This document shows positions 49,732 to 57,139 of a stretch of 64,000 nt of DNA, piece by piece; position 1 is the stretch's first letter, and every line of letters starts with the position of its first letter. The notes under the pieces were generated by a model. It was not told where the DNA came from and made no database searches. It saw nothing but the letters and a program-made list of their open reading frames with translations. The DNA is from JAFLCM01 sp046154665 (GTDB lineage Bacteria; Planctomycetota; Phycisphaerae; Phycisphaerales; UBA1924): contig JBJXFG010000023.1 of the NCBI GenBank assembly GCA_046154665.1, forward strand, positions 1 to 64,000, given 5' to 3'. The translations under genes were made by a program, and so were the position numbers.

Positions 49732-50070
49732 CCGTGCGCCTCGGGCTCTGCGGCGACAAAAAAACGCCCGCCGCGGGCGTGAAAACCATGCGGAGACACG
49801 AGCACTTACTCGCGAACGTGGTCCTTCGGTCCGGCGGTCCTGGCCGGTTGAAGAAACATACCCCCGAAAGGGTGGGGGGACAAACGGGCGGATCAGAAAG
49901 GAAGCGATCTGTGGATATCGCACGGCACAAATCCCAAACACCACGCAGCTGCGTACCACGCGGGCCGCCCCCGCTTCCCGTGTTTTCTGTATTGTCCACA
50001 CCCTGTGAACCGTGCCCCCGACCTTGCCCCCGACCGCGCCCCCATCGAACACGTCACAAGGGAGCCCGAC
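49732..50070. other. Divergent intergenic region with a terminator-like leader hairpin
   Basis: This gap lies between the minus-strand membrane gene and the plus-strand bamA-like gene. It holds a TATTGT -10-like box on the plus strand at 49990-49995, and on the minus strand a hairpin followed by seven Ts at 49758-49780. No protein gene is credible in it. An in-frame GTG for the bamA-like gene at 50005 is treated as unused. Confidence 0.5.
49758..49780 (-). terminator. Terminator-like hairpin in the leader of the 49731 gene
   Basis: On the minus strand ACGCCCGCGGCGGGCGT forms a 7-bp stem with a 3-base loop, directly followed by TTTTTTT. It lies 28 bases before the ATG at 49731, so it would terminate transcripts before the gene unless read through. 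It may be an attenuator or the end of a small RNA starting in 49790-50000. Confidence 0.55.
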
Positions 50071-52638
50071 TTGACTCGACCCGGCGGAAGGAACTGCCCA
50101 AGGCGAACGCACCCCCTTCACGCCGCGCCGACGCGCGCGGCGGTGATCGCCCTGCTCGCGGGGCTGGCGGTCACGCTCGAGGCGACGGCGCAGACATCCG
50201 CCCCGGCGGCCCCGCCCGCCGCCGCTTCCCCAGTGGCGCAACCTCCCGCCGCGCCCGAATCCGACCTCGACCCCGGCATCCCCGTCACGAACCCCTACGA
50301 GGGCCGCCCGGTCTCGAGCATCCGCCTTGAGGGCCTGACGCGCGTCAAGGAGCCGTTCATCCGCAACCAGCTCCGCACCGCCGAGGGGCGCCCGCTGGAG
50401 TGGGATTTGGTGCGTGAAGACTGCCGGCGCCTGCAGCGCCTGGGCGAGTTCCGCGGCGTCGCCGCCGATGTGGAAGTGCAGGCCGATCTTTCGGTGGTGG
50501 TGGTCTACAAGCTCACCGAGGCGCCGATCGTCAAGGACGTGCAGGTCGTCGGCAACCGCGAGATCCCCGACGAAGACATCATCCGCGTCACCAGCGAGAT
50601 CGTGGCGCTGATCCGCGGCGTGCCCATCGACGATTACCGCGTCGCCCAGGGCCAGCGGGCCATCGAGAACCTCTACCGTGAAAAGGGCTACTACCAGGTC
50701 CAGGTCATCGTCGATGAATCCGAGCTCGCCGGCGACGGGACGATCCAGTACGTCGTGCGCGAGGGCGAGCGCACCCGCGTGACCGTCATCCGCTTCGAGG
50801 GCAACAACTCGATCGAATCGCGCAAGCTCCGCCCCGAGCTCAAGACCGAAGAAGCCAACTGGTTTGTCACCGCGCCGCTGGATGAAGAGGTGCTCGACCG
50901 CGACGTGGCGGCGATCGTCAAGTTCTACCAGGACCGCGGCTATCTCGACGTCCGCGTGGGCCGGCGCGTCCAGCCCTCGCCCGACTCGAAGGAAGCCATC
51001 GTCACCTTCATCGTCGAAGAGGGCACGCGCTACACGCTGGGGACGCTGGAAATCAAGGGCCGCCCGCTGCCCAACGGCGATCCGGGCATGCTGACCGTCT
51101 TCACGCCGGAACAGCTCGCGGGCGTTGTCGAGCTCAAGCCCGGCGGCGTGTTCGGGCGGAAGGATGTCGACGCCGCCGTCGAGGCCGTGAAGAACGCGTA
51201 CCTCAAGCTCGGCTATGTGGATGTGCAGGTGGGCAGCGAAGAGCTTCGTTCCGGCGAGGGCGGCCCCACGCCCGACGGCACCGGCCCGCGCGTCGACCTC
51301 CGCCTCTTTGTCCGCGAGGGCGAGCGCTTCAAGACCGGCCTCGTCGTCATCCAGGGCAACACGCTCACGCAGAGCAAGGTGATCCGGCGCGAAGTGACGG
51401 TGAAGCCCGACCGCTGGCTCGACGGCACCGAGGCGCAGAACACCGAGCGACGCCTCCGCAACAGCGGGCTCTTCGAGACCAACCCGCAGAACGGCCCACC
51501 GCCCAAGGTGACGGTCCAGCCCGAAGACCCCGAGAACCCCGGCTTCCGCGACGTGCTGGTCGAAGTCACCGAGACCGACACCGGCAGCATCAACTTCGGC
51601 GCCGCGGTGAGTTCCGATGCCAGCGTGTTCGGCGTCATCAACATCAACCAGCGCAACTTCGACCTCGCCGACACCCCCGACAGCTTCGGGGAGTTCATCA
51701 CCGGCAAGGCCTTCCGAGGCGCGGGGCAGAACTTCAACCTCAGCCTGCAGCCCGGCCTCGAGCAATCGAGCTATTCGCTGACCATCGGCGAACCGTCGTT
51801 CCTCGAATCGCCCTACGCCGTTTCGAACACCATCGCCTTCACCGACCGCGAGTACAACGAGTACGACGAGCAGAGGATCAGCGAGCGGTTCCGCATCGGG
51901 CGGCGCTTCGGCGAGCGCTGGGCCGGCTCGCTGGCGTTCCGCGTGCAGGCCATCGAGATCACCGACATCGAGAGTGACTCGCCGGTCGATGTGTTCGAGG
52001 TCGAGGGCGACAACTTCCTCACCGGCCTGGGCTTCGAGCTCACGCGGACCACCGTCGACAACCGCATCCGCCCCACCGAGGGCACGCGCACCGAGCTGGG
52101 TGTCGAGCAGATCGGCGTCTTCGGCGGCGATTTCGACTTCACCCGGTTCACCGCCGAGCACACCTTCTTCCTGCCCATCGACGAGGACTATCTCGGGCGC
52201 AAGACGGTGCTGAGCGTCAAGACCCGCGGCGGCTACCTCGTGCCCGAGGGCGACGCCCCCATTTTCGAGCGCTTCTTCATGGGCGGCCGCAACTTCCGCG
52301 GTTTCGAGTTCCGCGGCATCGGCCCCTTGGGCATCCGCAACGACACCCAGCAGCTCGGCGACGAACACGTCGGCGGCGATTTCAGCTTCTTCCTCGGGCC
52401 GGAGATCGAGAAACCCATTTTCCAGGACGTGATCGCGGTCGTCGTCTTCGCCGACACGGGCACGCTGAACAAAGACTTTTCGTTCGACCAGTATCGAGTG
52501 ACGGTGGGCGCGGGCGTCCGGCTGTATGTGCCGGCGTTCGGCTCGGCTCCGCTGGCGTTCGACTTTGCGGTGCCGGTGGTGGATTTCGAGGGCGACGAGG
52601 ACCAGTTGTTCTCGTTCGCGATTGATATCCCGTTCTGA
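50071..52638 (+). CDS. bamA: BamA/Omp85-type outer membrane protein assembly factor
   Basis: The start is taken as TTG at 50071, 6 bases after AAGGGAG, which gives 855 aa with a signal peptide (AAVIALLAGLAVTLEATAQ). Several POTRA domains follow (VSSIRLEGLTRVKEPFIRN, IVKDVQVVGNREIPDEDI, RVTVIRFEGNNSIESRKL, YTLGTLEIKGRPLPNG, FKTGLVVIQGNTLTQSKV), then a C-terminal 16-strand barrel with the RGF loop in GGRNFRGFEFRG and a terminal Phe. This matches BamA, the central outer-membrane insertase, and supports a true outer membrane. A GTG at 50005 without a ribosome site is less likely. Confidence 0.92.
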   Translation: MTRPGGRNCPRRTHPLHAAPTRAAVIALLAGLAVTLEATAQTSAPAAPPAAASPVAQPPAAPESDLDPGIPVTNPYEGRPVSSIRLEGLTRVKEPFIRNQLRTAEGRPLEWDLVREDCRRLQRLGEFRGVAADVEVQADLSVVVVYKLTEAPIVKDVQVVGNREIPDEDIIRVTSEIVALIRGVPIDDYRVAQGQRAIENLYREKGYYQVQVIVDESELAGDGTIQYVVREGERTRVTVIRFEGNNSIESRKLRPELKTEEANWFVTAPLDEEVLDRDVAAIVKFYQDRGYLDVRVGRRVQPSPDSKEAIVTFIVEEGTRYTLGTLEIKGRPLPNGDPGMLTVFTPEQLAGVVELKPGGVFGRKDVDAAVEAVKNAYLKLGYVDVQVGSEELRSGEGGPTPDGTGPRVDLRLFVREGERFKTGLVVIQGNTLTQSKVIRREVTVKPDRWLDGTEAQNTERRLRNSGLFETNPQNGPPPKVTVQPEDPENPGFRDVLVEVTETDTGSINFGAAVSSDASVFGVININQRNFDLADTPDSFGEFITGKAFRGAGQNFNLSLQPGLEQSSYSLTIGEPSFLESPYAVSNTIAFTDREYNEYDEQRISERFRIGRRFGERWAGSLAFRVQAIEITDIESDSPVDVFEVEGDNFLTGLGFELTRTTVDNRIRPTEGTRTELGVEQIGVFGGDFDFTRFTAEHTFFLPIDEDYLGRKTVLSVKTRGGYLVPEGDAPIFERFFMGGRNFRGFEFRGIGPLGIRNDTQQLGDEHVGGDFSFFLGPEIEKPIFQDVIAVVVFADTGTLNKDFSFDQYRVTVGAGVRLYVPAFGSAPLAFDFAVPVVDFEGDEDQLFSFAIDIPF

Positions 52639-52688
52639 GCCCCCCGGCAGTTTCGACGCGGAGGCGCGGAGTTCGCGGAGGGAATGAC

Positions 52689-52717
52689 GGAGCCCCGTGC
52701 GCGAGCACGGGGCTCGG
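52689..52717. repeat. Short-loop member of the GAGCCCCG family
   Basis: GGAGCCCCGTGCGCGAGCAC followed by GGGGCTCGG folds as a compact hairpin between the bamA-like and asparaginase genes. It lacks the wide spacer of the larger copies. Confidence 0.7.
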
Positions 52718-52732
52718 ATGATGCGGACAGCC

Positions 52733-53788
52733 ATGACTTCCCACGCCTCGCCAATCCTCGTCGGCTCATGGAACGCCGGGCCCGCCACCGCAAAGGCCGC
52801 CGCTCTGTTCGTCGCGGGCACGCCGATGCTCGACGCCGTCGTCGCCGGCATCGCGCTCATCGAAGACGATCCCGCCGAGATGTCCGTGGGCTACGGCGGA
52901 TTGCCCAACGAAGAGGGCATCGTCGAACTTGACGGGGCGGTCATGGACGGACCGCGCCACAAGGCCGGCGCGGTGGCGGGCTTGAAGGGCGTGCGCCACG
53001 CCGCGGCGGTGGCGCTGAATGTGTTGCGGCGCACCGACCACGCGCTGCTGGTGGGCGAGGGCGCGCTCAAGTTCGCCCGCCAGTGCGGCTTCAAGGAAGA
53101 GGACCTCCTCACCGAGCAGGCCCGCGAGGCGTGGCTGCTGTGGAAAGCGAACCTGAGCATCCGCGACGGGTGGATCGGTCCCGACGATGTGGCGACAGAC
53201 TTCGGCCACGCACGCTGGGCGGGGCATCACGCCAACCCGACACCCGGCGGACCGGGCGGCCCAGCCGACGGCACCGCGATCCTGCCAAAGCCTGGCGAAT
53301 CAGGCGGCAGGCCCGCCGCACCTTTCACCTTCGGCACCGTCCACGTCTCGGCCCTCACCGCGCCCGGCGGCGATCTGTGCAGCTGCACCTCGACCAGCGG
53401 GCTGTCGTACAAGATCCCGGGCCGCGCAGGCGACACGCCGATGATCGGCGCGGGGCTCTACACCGACAACGCGGCGGGCTCGGCCGGCTGCACGGGCCGC
53501 GGCGAAGCGACGATGCACAACGCCGCGTCCTATCACGCGGTGCTGATGATGGAGCAGGGCCGCACGCCGACAGAGGCGGCGCTGGAAGCGCTGCGGCGGA
53601 TCGCGTCGCGCACGCTCGAGCGCCGGCTGCTCAGCGCGCCGGGCCGACCGTCGTTCAACGTCACGCTGTACGCCGTGCGCAAAGACGGCGAGGTCGGCGC
53701 GGCGTCGATCCTGCCGGGGTACACGTTTGTGACGCAGATCGGCACGCAAACGACGCTGGGGCCGTGCCCGAGTGTGTTCATGCCGTAA
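52733..53788 (+). CDS. Isoaspartyl peptidase/aspartylglucosaminidase-family N-terminal nucleophile hydrolase
   Basis: The 351-aa protein shows PILVGSWNAGPATAKAA, the strand SVGYGGLPNEEGIVELDG, and the autoprocessing site before Thr in FGTVHVSAL, where the free Thr becomes the nucleophile. It ends with CTSTSGLSYKIPGRAGDTPMIG and GAGLYTDNAAGSAGCTGRGE. These match N4-(beta-N-acetylglucosaminyl)-L-asparaginase and isoaspartyl peptidases, which cleave themselves into alpha and beta chains. No signal peptide is seen. Start is uncertain among ATGs at 52718, 52721 and 52733; the last is closest to the family start. Confidence 0.9.
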   Translation: MTSHASPILVGSWNAGPATAKAAALFVAGTPMLDAVVAGIALIEDDPAEMSVGYGGLPNEEGIVELDGAVMDGPRHKAGAVAGLKGVRHAAAVALNVLRRTDHALLVGEGALKFARQCGFKEEDLLTEQAREAWLLWKANLSIRDGWIGPDDVATDFGHARWAGHHANPTPGGPGGPADGTAILPKPGESGGRPAAPFTFGTVHVSALTAPGGDLCSCTSTSGLSYKIPGRAGDTPMIGAGLYTDNAAGSAGCTGRGEATMHNAASYHAVLMMEQGRTPTEAALEALRRIASRTLERRLLSAPGRPSFNVTLYAVRKDGEVGAASILPGYTFVTQIGTQTTLGPCPSVFMP

Positions 53789-53791
53789 CGG

Positions 53792-53930
53792 AACCCCGAC
53801 CGTCAGGGAGGGGCTCGGGCGGGGTTCGGGGATCAGGGTTCGGGGTCCGGTCTTGATCGCGCCTTGCCGAACCCCGAACCCCGGCTTCCGAACCCCGAGA
53901 AAGGCCCCTCCCTTACGGTCGGGGTTCTGT
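53792..53930. repeat. Inverted pair of the AACCCCGACCGT-n-AGGGAGGGGCT family
   Basis: A forward copy (53792-53815, AACCCCGACCGTCAGGGAGG) and a reverse copy (53902-53930, ending CGGTCGGGGTTCTGT) face each other. Between them are further GTTCGGGG words. The reverse copy extends into the last codons of the oppD-like gene. A third copy lies inside the oppB-like gene at 56837-56865. Confidence 0.85.
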
Positions 53931-55064
53931 CAACGCGCCGTCGCGGCGGAACTCGATCGACGGCCGCTGTTGGTTCGCCTCGGCGAACGGGCCGGAGCGC
54001 CACACACGCACCCAGTGCGGATGCACGCTGGACGCTTGGGCGCGGACGAGCGCGCTCCCGCCTCCCGCCGTTCCCGCCGGCGCCGTGTGCCCAGGCCACC
54101 ATGCCCGCGCGTCCTTCCCCACCCCCTCCACGCCGCGCTCAAACTCGTCGCGGTCTTTCATCAAGTCCGCGATGGTGCTGAGCCTTCCTCGCGGCCCCCC
54201 GGTGCCCGCACTCACGCTCGGAATGCACCGGAGCAGCCCGCGCGTGTACGGGTGCAGCGGGCGCTCGAACAGGTCCGGCACGGTGGCGTATTCGACCACG
54301 CGCCCGCCGTACATCACGCACGCCACGTCGGCCTGTTCCGCCACCAGCCCAAGCGAGTGGGTAATCAGCACCACCCCGAGCCCGCGCTTCTCGCGCAGCG
54401 ACGCAATCAGGTCCAGAATCTGCGCCTGGATGGTCACATCGAGGGCCGTGGTCGGCTCGTCGGCCAGCAGCACGCGCGGGCGGCACGCCAGGGCCATAGC
54501 GATCATGACGCGCTGCCGCATCCCGCCGGAAAACTCGTGGGGGTACGAACGCAGACGCCGCGCCGCGTCGGTGATGCCCACTTCGTCCATCGCCTTCTTG
54601 GCGAGTTCGACGGCGTCGGAGGCGGAGACCTTCTGGTGCAGCAGGATCGCCTCGATGATCTGATCGCCGATGGTCAGCACCGGGTTGAGGCTGGTCATCG
54701 GCTCCTGGAAGATCATGGCGATGTCGCCGCCGCGGTAGGAACGCAAACGCTTCTCGGGAATCGAGAGCAGGTCGACGGGTTCGGCCGCATCGGGGTCTTG
54801 GTACAGAATCCGCCCTGATTCGTAGCGTGCGGGCGGCACGGGGTTGAGACGCAGCACGCTCATGGCGGTAACCGACTTGCCACAGCCTGATTCCCCCACC
54901 ACCGCGAGGGTCTGGCTGGGGAAGAGCGACCACGAGACAGCGTCAACCGCCGGGGGGCGCAAGGGCGCGTTCCTCTCGCCTTCGAAGCGCACGGTGAGAT
55001 CGCGCACTTCGAGCAGCGGCTTGTGGCGCGGCGTGTCAGCGGGTGTGTTCGCGGCGTGGCTCAT
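53913..55064 (-). CDS. Oligopeptide/dipeptide ABC importer ATPase (OppD/DppD-like)
   Basis: The 383-aa protein shows LLEVRDLTVRFEGERN, Walker A GESGCGKS, the Q-loop MIFQEPMTSLNPV, signature FSGGMRQRVMIAMAL, Walker B LLADEPTTALDVT and switch ITHSLGLVAE. The last is followed by the C-terminal oligopeptide-binding motif region PLHPYTRGLLRCIPSV, so the family is clear. A further 90-residue tail includes Gly/Ala-rich sequence. Its final codons TEPRP and the TAA stop lie inside a dispersed repeat. It overlaps the preceding permease gene by ATGA. No OppF partner is encoded nearby. Confidence 0.92.
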   Translation of the reverse strand: MSHAANTPADTPRHKPLLEVRDLTVRFEGERNAPLRPPAVDAVSWSLFPSQTLAVVGESGCGKSVTAMSVLRLNPVPPARYESGRILYQDPDAAEPVDLLSIPEKRLRSYRGGDIAMIFQEPMTSLNPVLTIGDQIIEAILLHQKVSASDAVELAKKAMDEVGITDAARRLRSYPHEFSGGMRQRVMIAMALACRPRVLLADEPTTALDVTIQAQILDLIASLREKRGLGVVLITHSLGLVAEQADVACVMYGGRVVEYATVPDLFERPLHPYTRGLLRCIPSVSAGTGGPRGRLSTIADLMKDRDEFERGVEGVGKDARAWWPGHTAPAGTAGGGSALVRAQASSVHPHWVRVWRSGPFAEANQQRPSIEFRRDGALTEPRP

Positions 55065-56011
55065 GCGGCCCTCGATTGAAGGCGGCTGCTCTGCCCGCCG
55101 CCCCCCCGCGCGGTGCGCTCCCCGGCCAGCGTCTGGCACGAGAGCACCATGAACATCATGCACAGCCCCGGGAACACCGCCAGCCACCACGCGAAATCGC
55201 CGGCTTCCCCAGGCGCAAAGGCCAGCATGCGGCCCCACGAGGCGCGGTCCACCGGTGCGAGGTTGAGGTACGAAAGCGTCGCCTCAAACAGCACCGCCGA
55301 GGCGAACAGGTACGCGCTCTCGATCAGCGCCGGCCCGAGCGCCGAGGGAAGGATCGCCGTGCGCATGATCCTTAGTTCGGGCAACCCCGAGGCCCGCGCC
55401 GCCTCGACGAACAGCGACGACCGCACCCGCATCACTTCCGCCCGCGTCAGCCGCGCGATCCCCGTCCACGTCACCGCGCCGATGAGCATCATGATCGCCC
55501 ACGGCTCCTTCGGCAGCACATGGGCCCCCATCACCAGCAAAAACAGCAGCGGGATCGCCATAAAAATCTCGACCACGCGCATCACCACCACATCCACCCA
55601 CCCACCGAGATAGCCCGCGAGCGTGCCCAACGTCACGCCGATGAGCAGCGCCACCCCCGCGCCCACAAGGCCCACCTCAAGCGCCGAGCGGCACGAGTGG
55701 ATCAGGTTCGATAGCACGTCCTGGCCCAGCGAATCGGTGCCCAGCCAGTAGGCCCGCGGCGAAGCCTCGGGCGTGAACGGCCCCCGCGCGTCGTTGGTGG
55801 TCGAACCCGGAGGCAAGCGCCCGCAGTACGCCACACGCTCGGCGTGGCCCCACGGCACCAGCCCCGACTTTCCCGCGGCGTCGGGCCCGTGCGCGATCAC
55901 TGGCGCGAGCAGTCCCACCACAAAGAGCACGAGCAGCCACGCCCACGCCAGCCTCGCGCCCCAGCCAACGCCGCGCCACGATCCACCGGTGAGCGAGGGA
56001 ACGTCACGCAC
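55061..56011 (-). CDS. Oligopeptide ABC importer permease (OppC/DppC-like), copy 2
   Basis: The start is a GTG at 56011 with GGAGGA 6 bases upstream, and the gene overlaps the oppB-like stop codon by 8 bases. The 316-aa product has an N-terminal helix (WAWLLVLFVVGLLAPVIA), the entry motif LGTDSLGQDVLSNLI, four further helices and the EAA loop EAARASGLPELRIMRTAILPSAL, which contacts the ATPase. These define an OppC-type subunit. It pairs with the oppB-like permease to form the channel. Confidence 0.92.
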   Translation of the reverse strand: MRDVPSLTGGSWRGVGWGARLAWAWLLVLFVVGLLAPVIAHGPDAAGKSGLVPWGHAERVAYCGRLPPGSTTNDARGPFTPEASPRAYWLGTDSLGQDVLSNLIHSCRSALEVGLVGAGVALLIGVTLGTLAGYLGGWVDVVVMRVVEIFMAIPLLFLLVMGAHVLPKEPWAIMMLIGAVTWTGIARLTRAEVMRVRSSLFVEAARASGLPELRIMRTAILPSALGPALIESAYLFASAVLFEATLSYLNLAPVDRASWGRMLAFAPGEAGDFAWWLAVFPGLCMMFMVLSCQTLAGERTARGGGGQSSRLQSRAA

Positions 56012-57134
56012 GGCGCGTCCTCCGATCGAGCACCTGGTACAGCACATCCGCCACCAGCACGCCCAGCACCGTCAGCACCCCCGCCACCAGCGTCGTGCCC
56101 ATCAGCAGTTCACGGTCGCGCAGCGAGACGGCCTCCAGCACCAGCGACCCCATCCCCGGCAGCGAGAACACCTTCTCAACCACCACGCTGCCCGACAGCA
56201 TCGCGGGCAGCGTCGCGCCGAACACGGTGACCAGCGGCAGCATCCCCGCGCGGAACGCGTGGTACACCACGACATCGCGCTCCGGCAACCCCTTGGCCCG
56301 CGCCGTCCGCACAAACGGCGCGCCGAGGTTGTCGAGCACGCCCAGCCGAACCAGGCGCGTGACGATCGCGATCCCGCCGTAAGCCTGGCACAGCACGGGC
56401 AGCACGAGGCGGTGGGCGCTGTCGAGGGCCCACCCTGGAACGAAGCGGCCCGCGCCATCGAACGACGGCAGGAAGGGCATCGACGGCGCGTCCGCCGAGT
56501 GCAACTCGCCGGAGGGGAACCACCCAAGCATGTCACGCGAGGCGAACACCCCGACGAGAATCACGGCCATGCACACCGAGGGGACGGACCACAACAGCGC
56601 GAAGGTGCCGGAGATGCCGCGGTCGATCCACGTGCCGCGCTTCGCCGCCGAGAGGATGCCGGCGGGGACGGCCACGGCGTACATGAGCGTGTACGCCAGA
56701 GTGTTGAGCAGCAGGGTGACGCCGATCGCCTCGCGCAGGCACGTCGAAACCGGCTGGTTGCGCATGAAGCTGAAACCCAGGTCAGGCCAGGCCAGACGGA
56801 GGGTGTTGGGGATGAGGGTGATGCCGGAAGCGGGGGAAGCCCCTCCCTCACGGTCGGGGTTCTGTGGCGCTGCGCCGAGTTTGATCGGACTGAGCTGGCC
56901 GAGCCAGTTGGCGTATTGCACGAGCACCGGCTTGTGCAGGCCGTAGCGTTCTTCGAGATACTGGATGCGGCGTACGTCGCGCCCGCCCTCACCACCTTCG
57001 CCGCCGCCGAGCGCCGCGGCGAGCCCGCCCGACACCCCGCCCGGCGAGAACGACACGAGCAGGAACACCAGCAGCGTCAGCCCCAGCAGCGTGGGGACGG
57101 CCAGCAGCACGCGATTGAGCAATCGGGCGAGCAC
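56004..57134 (-). CDS. Oligopeptide ABC importer permease (OppB/DppB-like) with an in-frame repeat
   Basis: The GTG start at 57134 gives 376 aa with an N-terminal helix (RVLLAVPTLLGLTLLVFLLV), LEERYGLHKPVLVQYANWL, five more helices and the EAA loop TARAKGLPERDVVVYHAFRAGMLP. This is an OppB-type subunit, about 40 residues longer than usual. Residues about 92-103 (PQNPDREGGASP) are encoded by a dispersed AACCCCGACCGTGAGGGAGG element lying in frame in a variable periplasmic loop. The gene starts 5 bases after the binding-protein stop codon. Confidence 0.9.
   Translation of the reverse strand: MLARLLNRVLLAVPTLLGLTLLVFLLVSFSPGGVSGGLAAALGGGEGGEGGRDVRRIQYLEERYGLHKPVLVQYANWLGQLSPIKLGAAPQNPDREGGASPASGITLIPNTLRLAWPDLGFSFMRNQPVSTCLREAIGVTLLLNTLAYTLMYAVAVPAGILSAAKRGTWIDRGISGTFALLWSVPSVCMAVILVGVFASRDMLGWFPSGELHSADAPSMPFLPSFDGAGRFVPGWALDSAHRLVLPVLCQAYGGIAIVTRLVRLGVLDNLGAPFVRTARAKGLPERDVVVYHAFRAGMLPLVTVFGATLPAMLSGSVVVEKVFSLPGMGSLVLEAVSLRDRELLMGTTLVAGVLTVLGVLVADVLYQVLDRRTRRA
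56837..56865. repeat. AACCCCGACCGT family copy inside the oppB-like gene
   Basis: CCCTCCCTCACGGTCGGGGT followed by TCTGT is the same sequence as the reverse copy at 53902-53930 apart from the central variable base and its neighbours. It is read without stop codon or frameshift by the oppB-like gene. Confidence 0.85.
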
Positions 57135-57139
57135 GCCGC

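Noticed and set aside
50005..50070. GTG at 50005 as the bamA start
   Set aside because: It lacks a ribosome site and adds 22 charged residues before the signal peptide, while TTG 50071 follows AAGGGAG at 6 bases.
49234..52860. A 1208-residue open frame antisense to the bamA-like gene
   Set aside because: Its sequence over the bamA-like region is the low-complexity Asp/Val/Leu/Arg mixture expected antisense to GC-rich codons. Only its C-terminal 165 residues, after a ribosome site at 49731, look like a protein.
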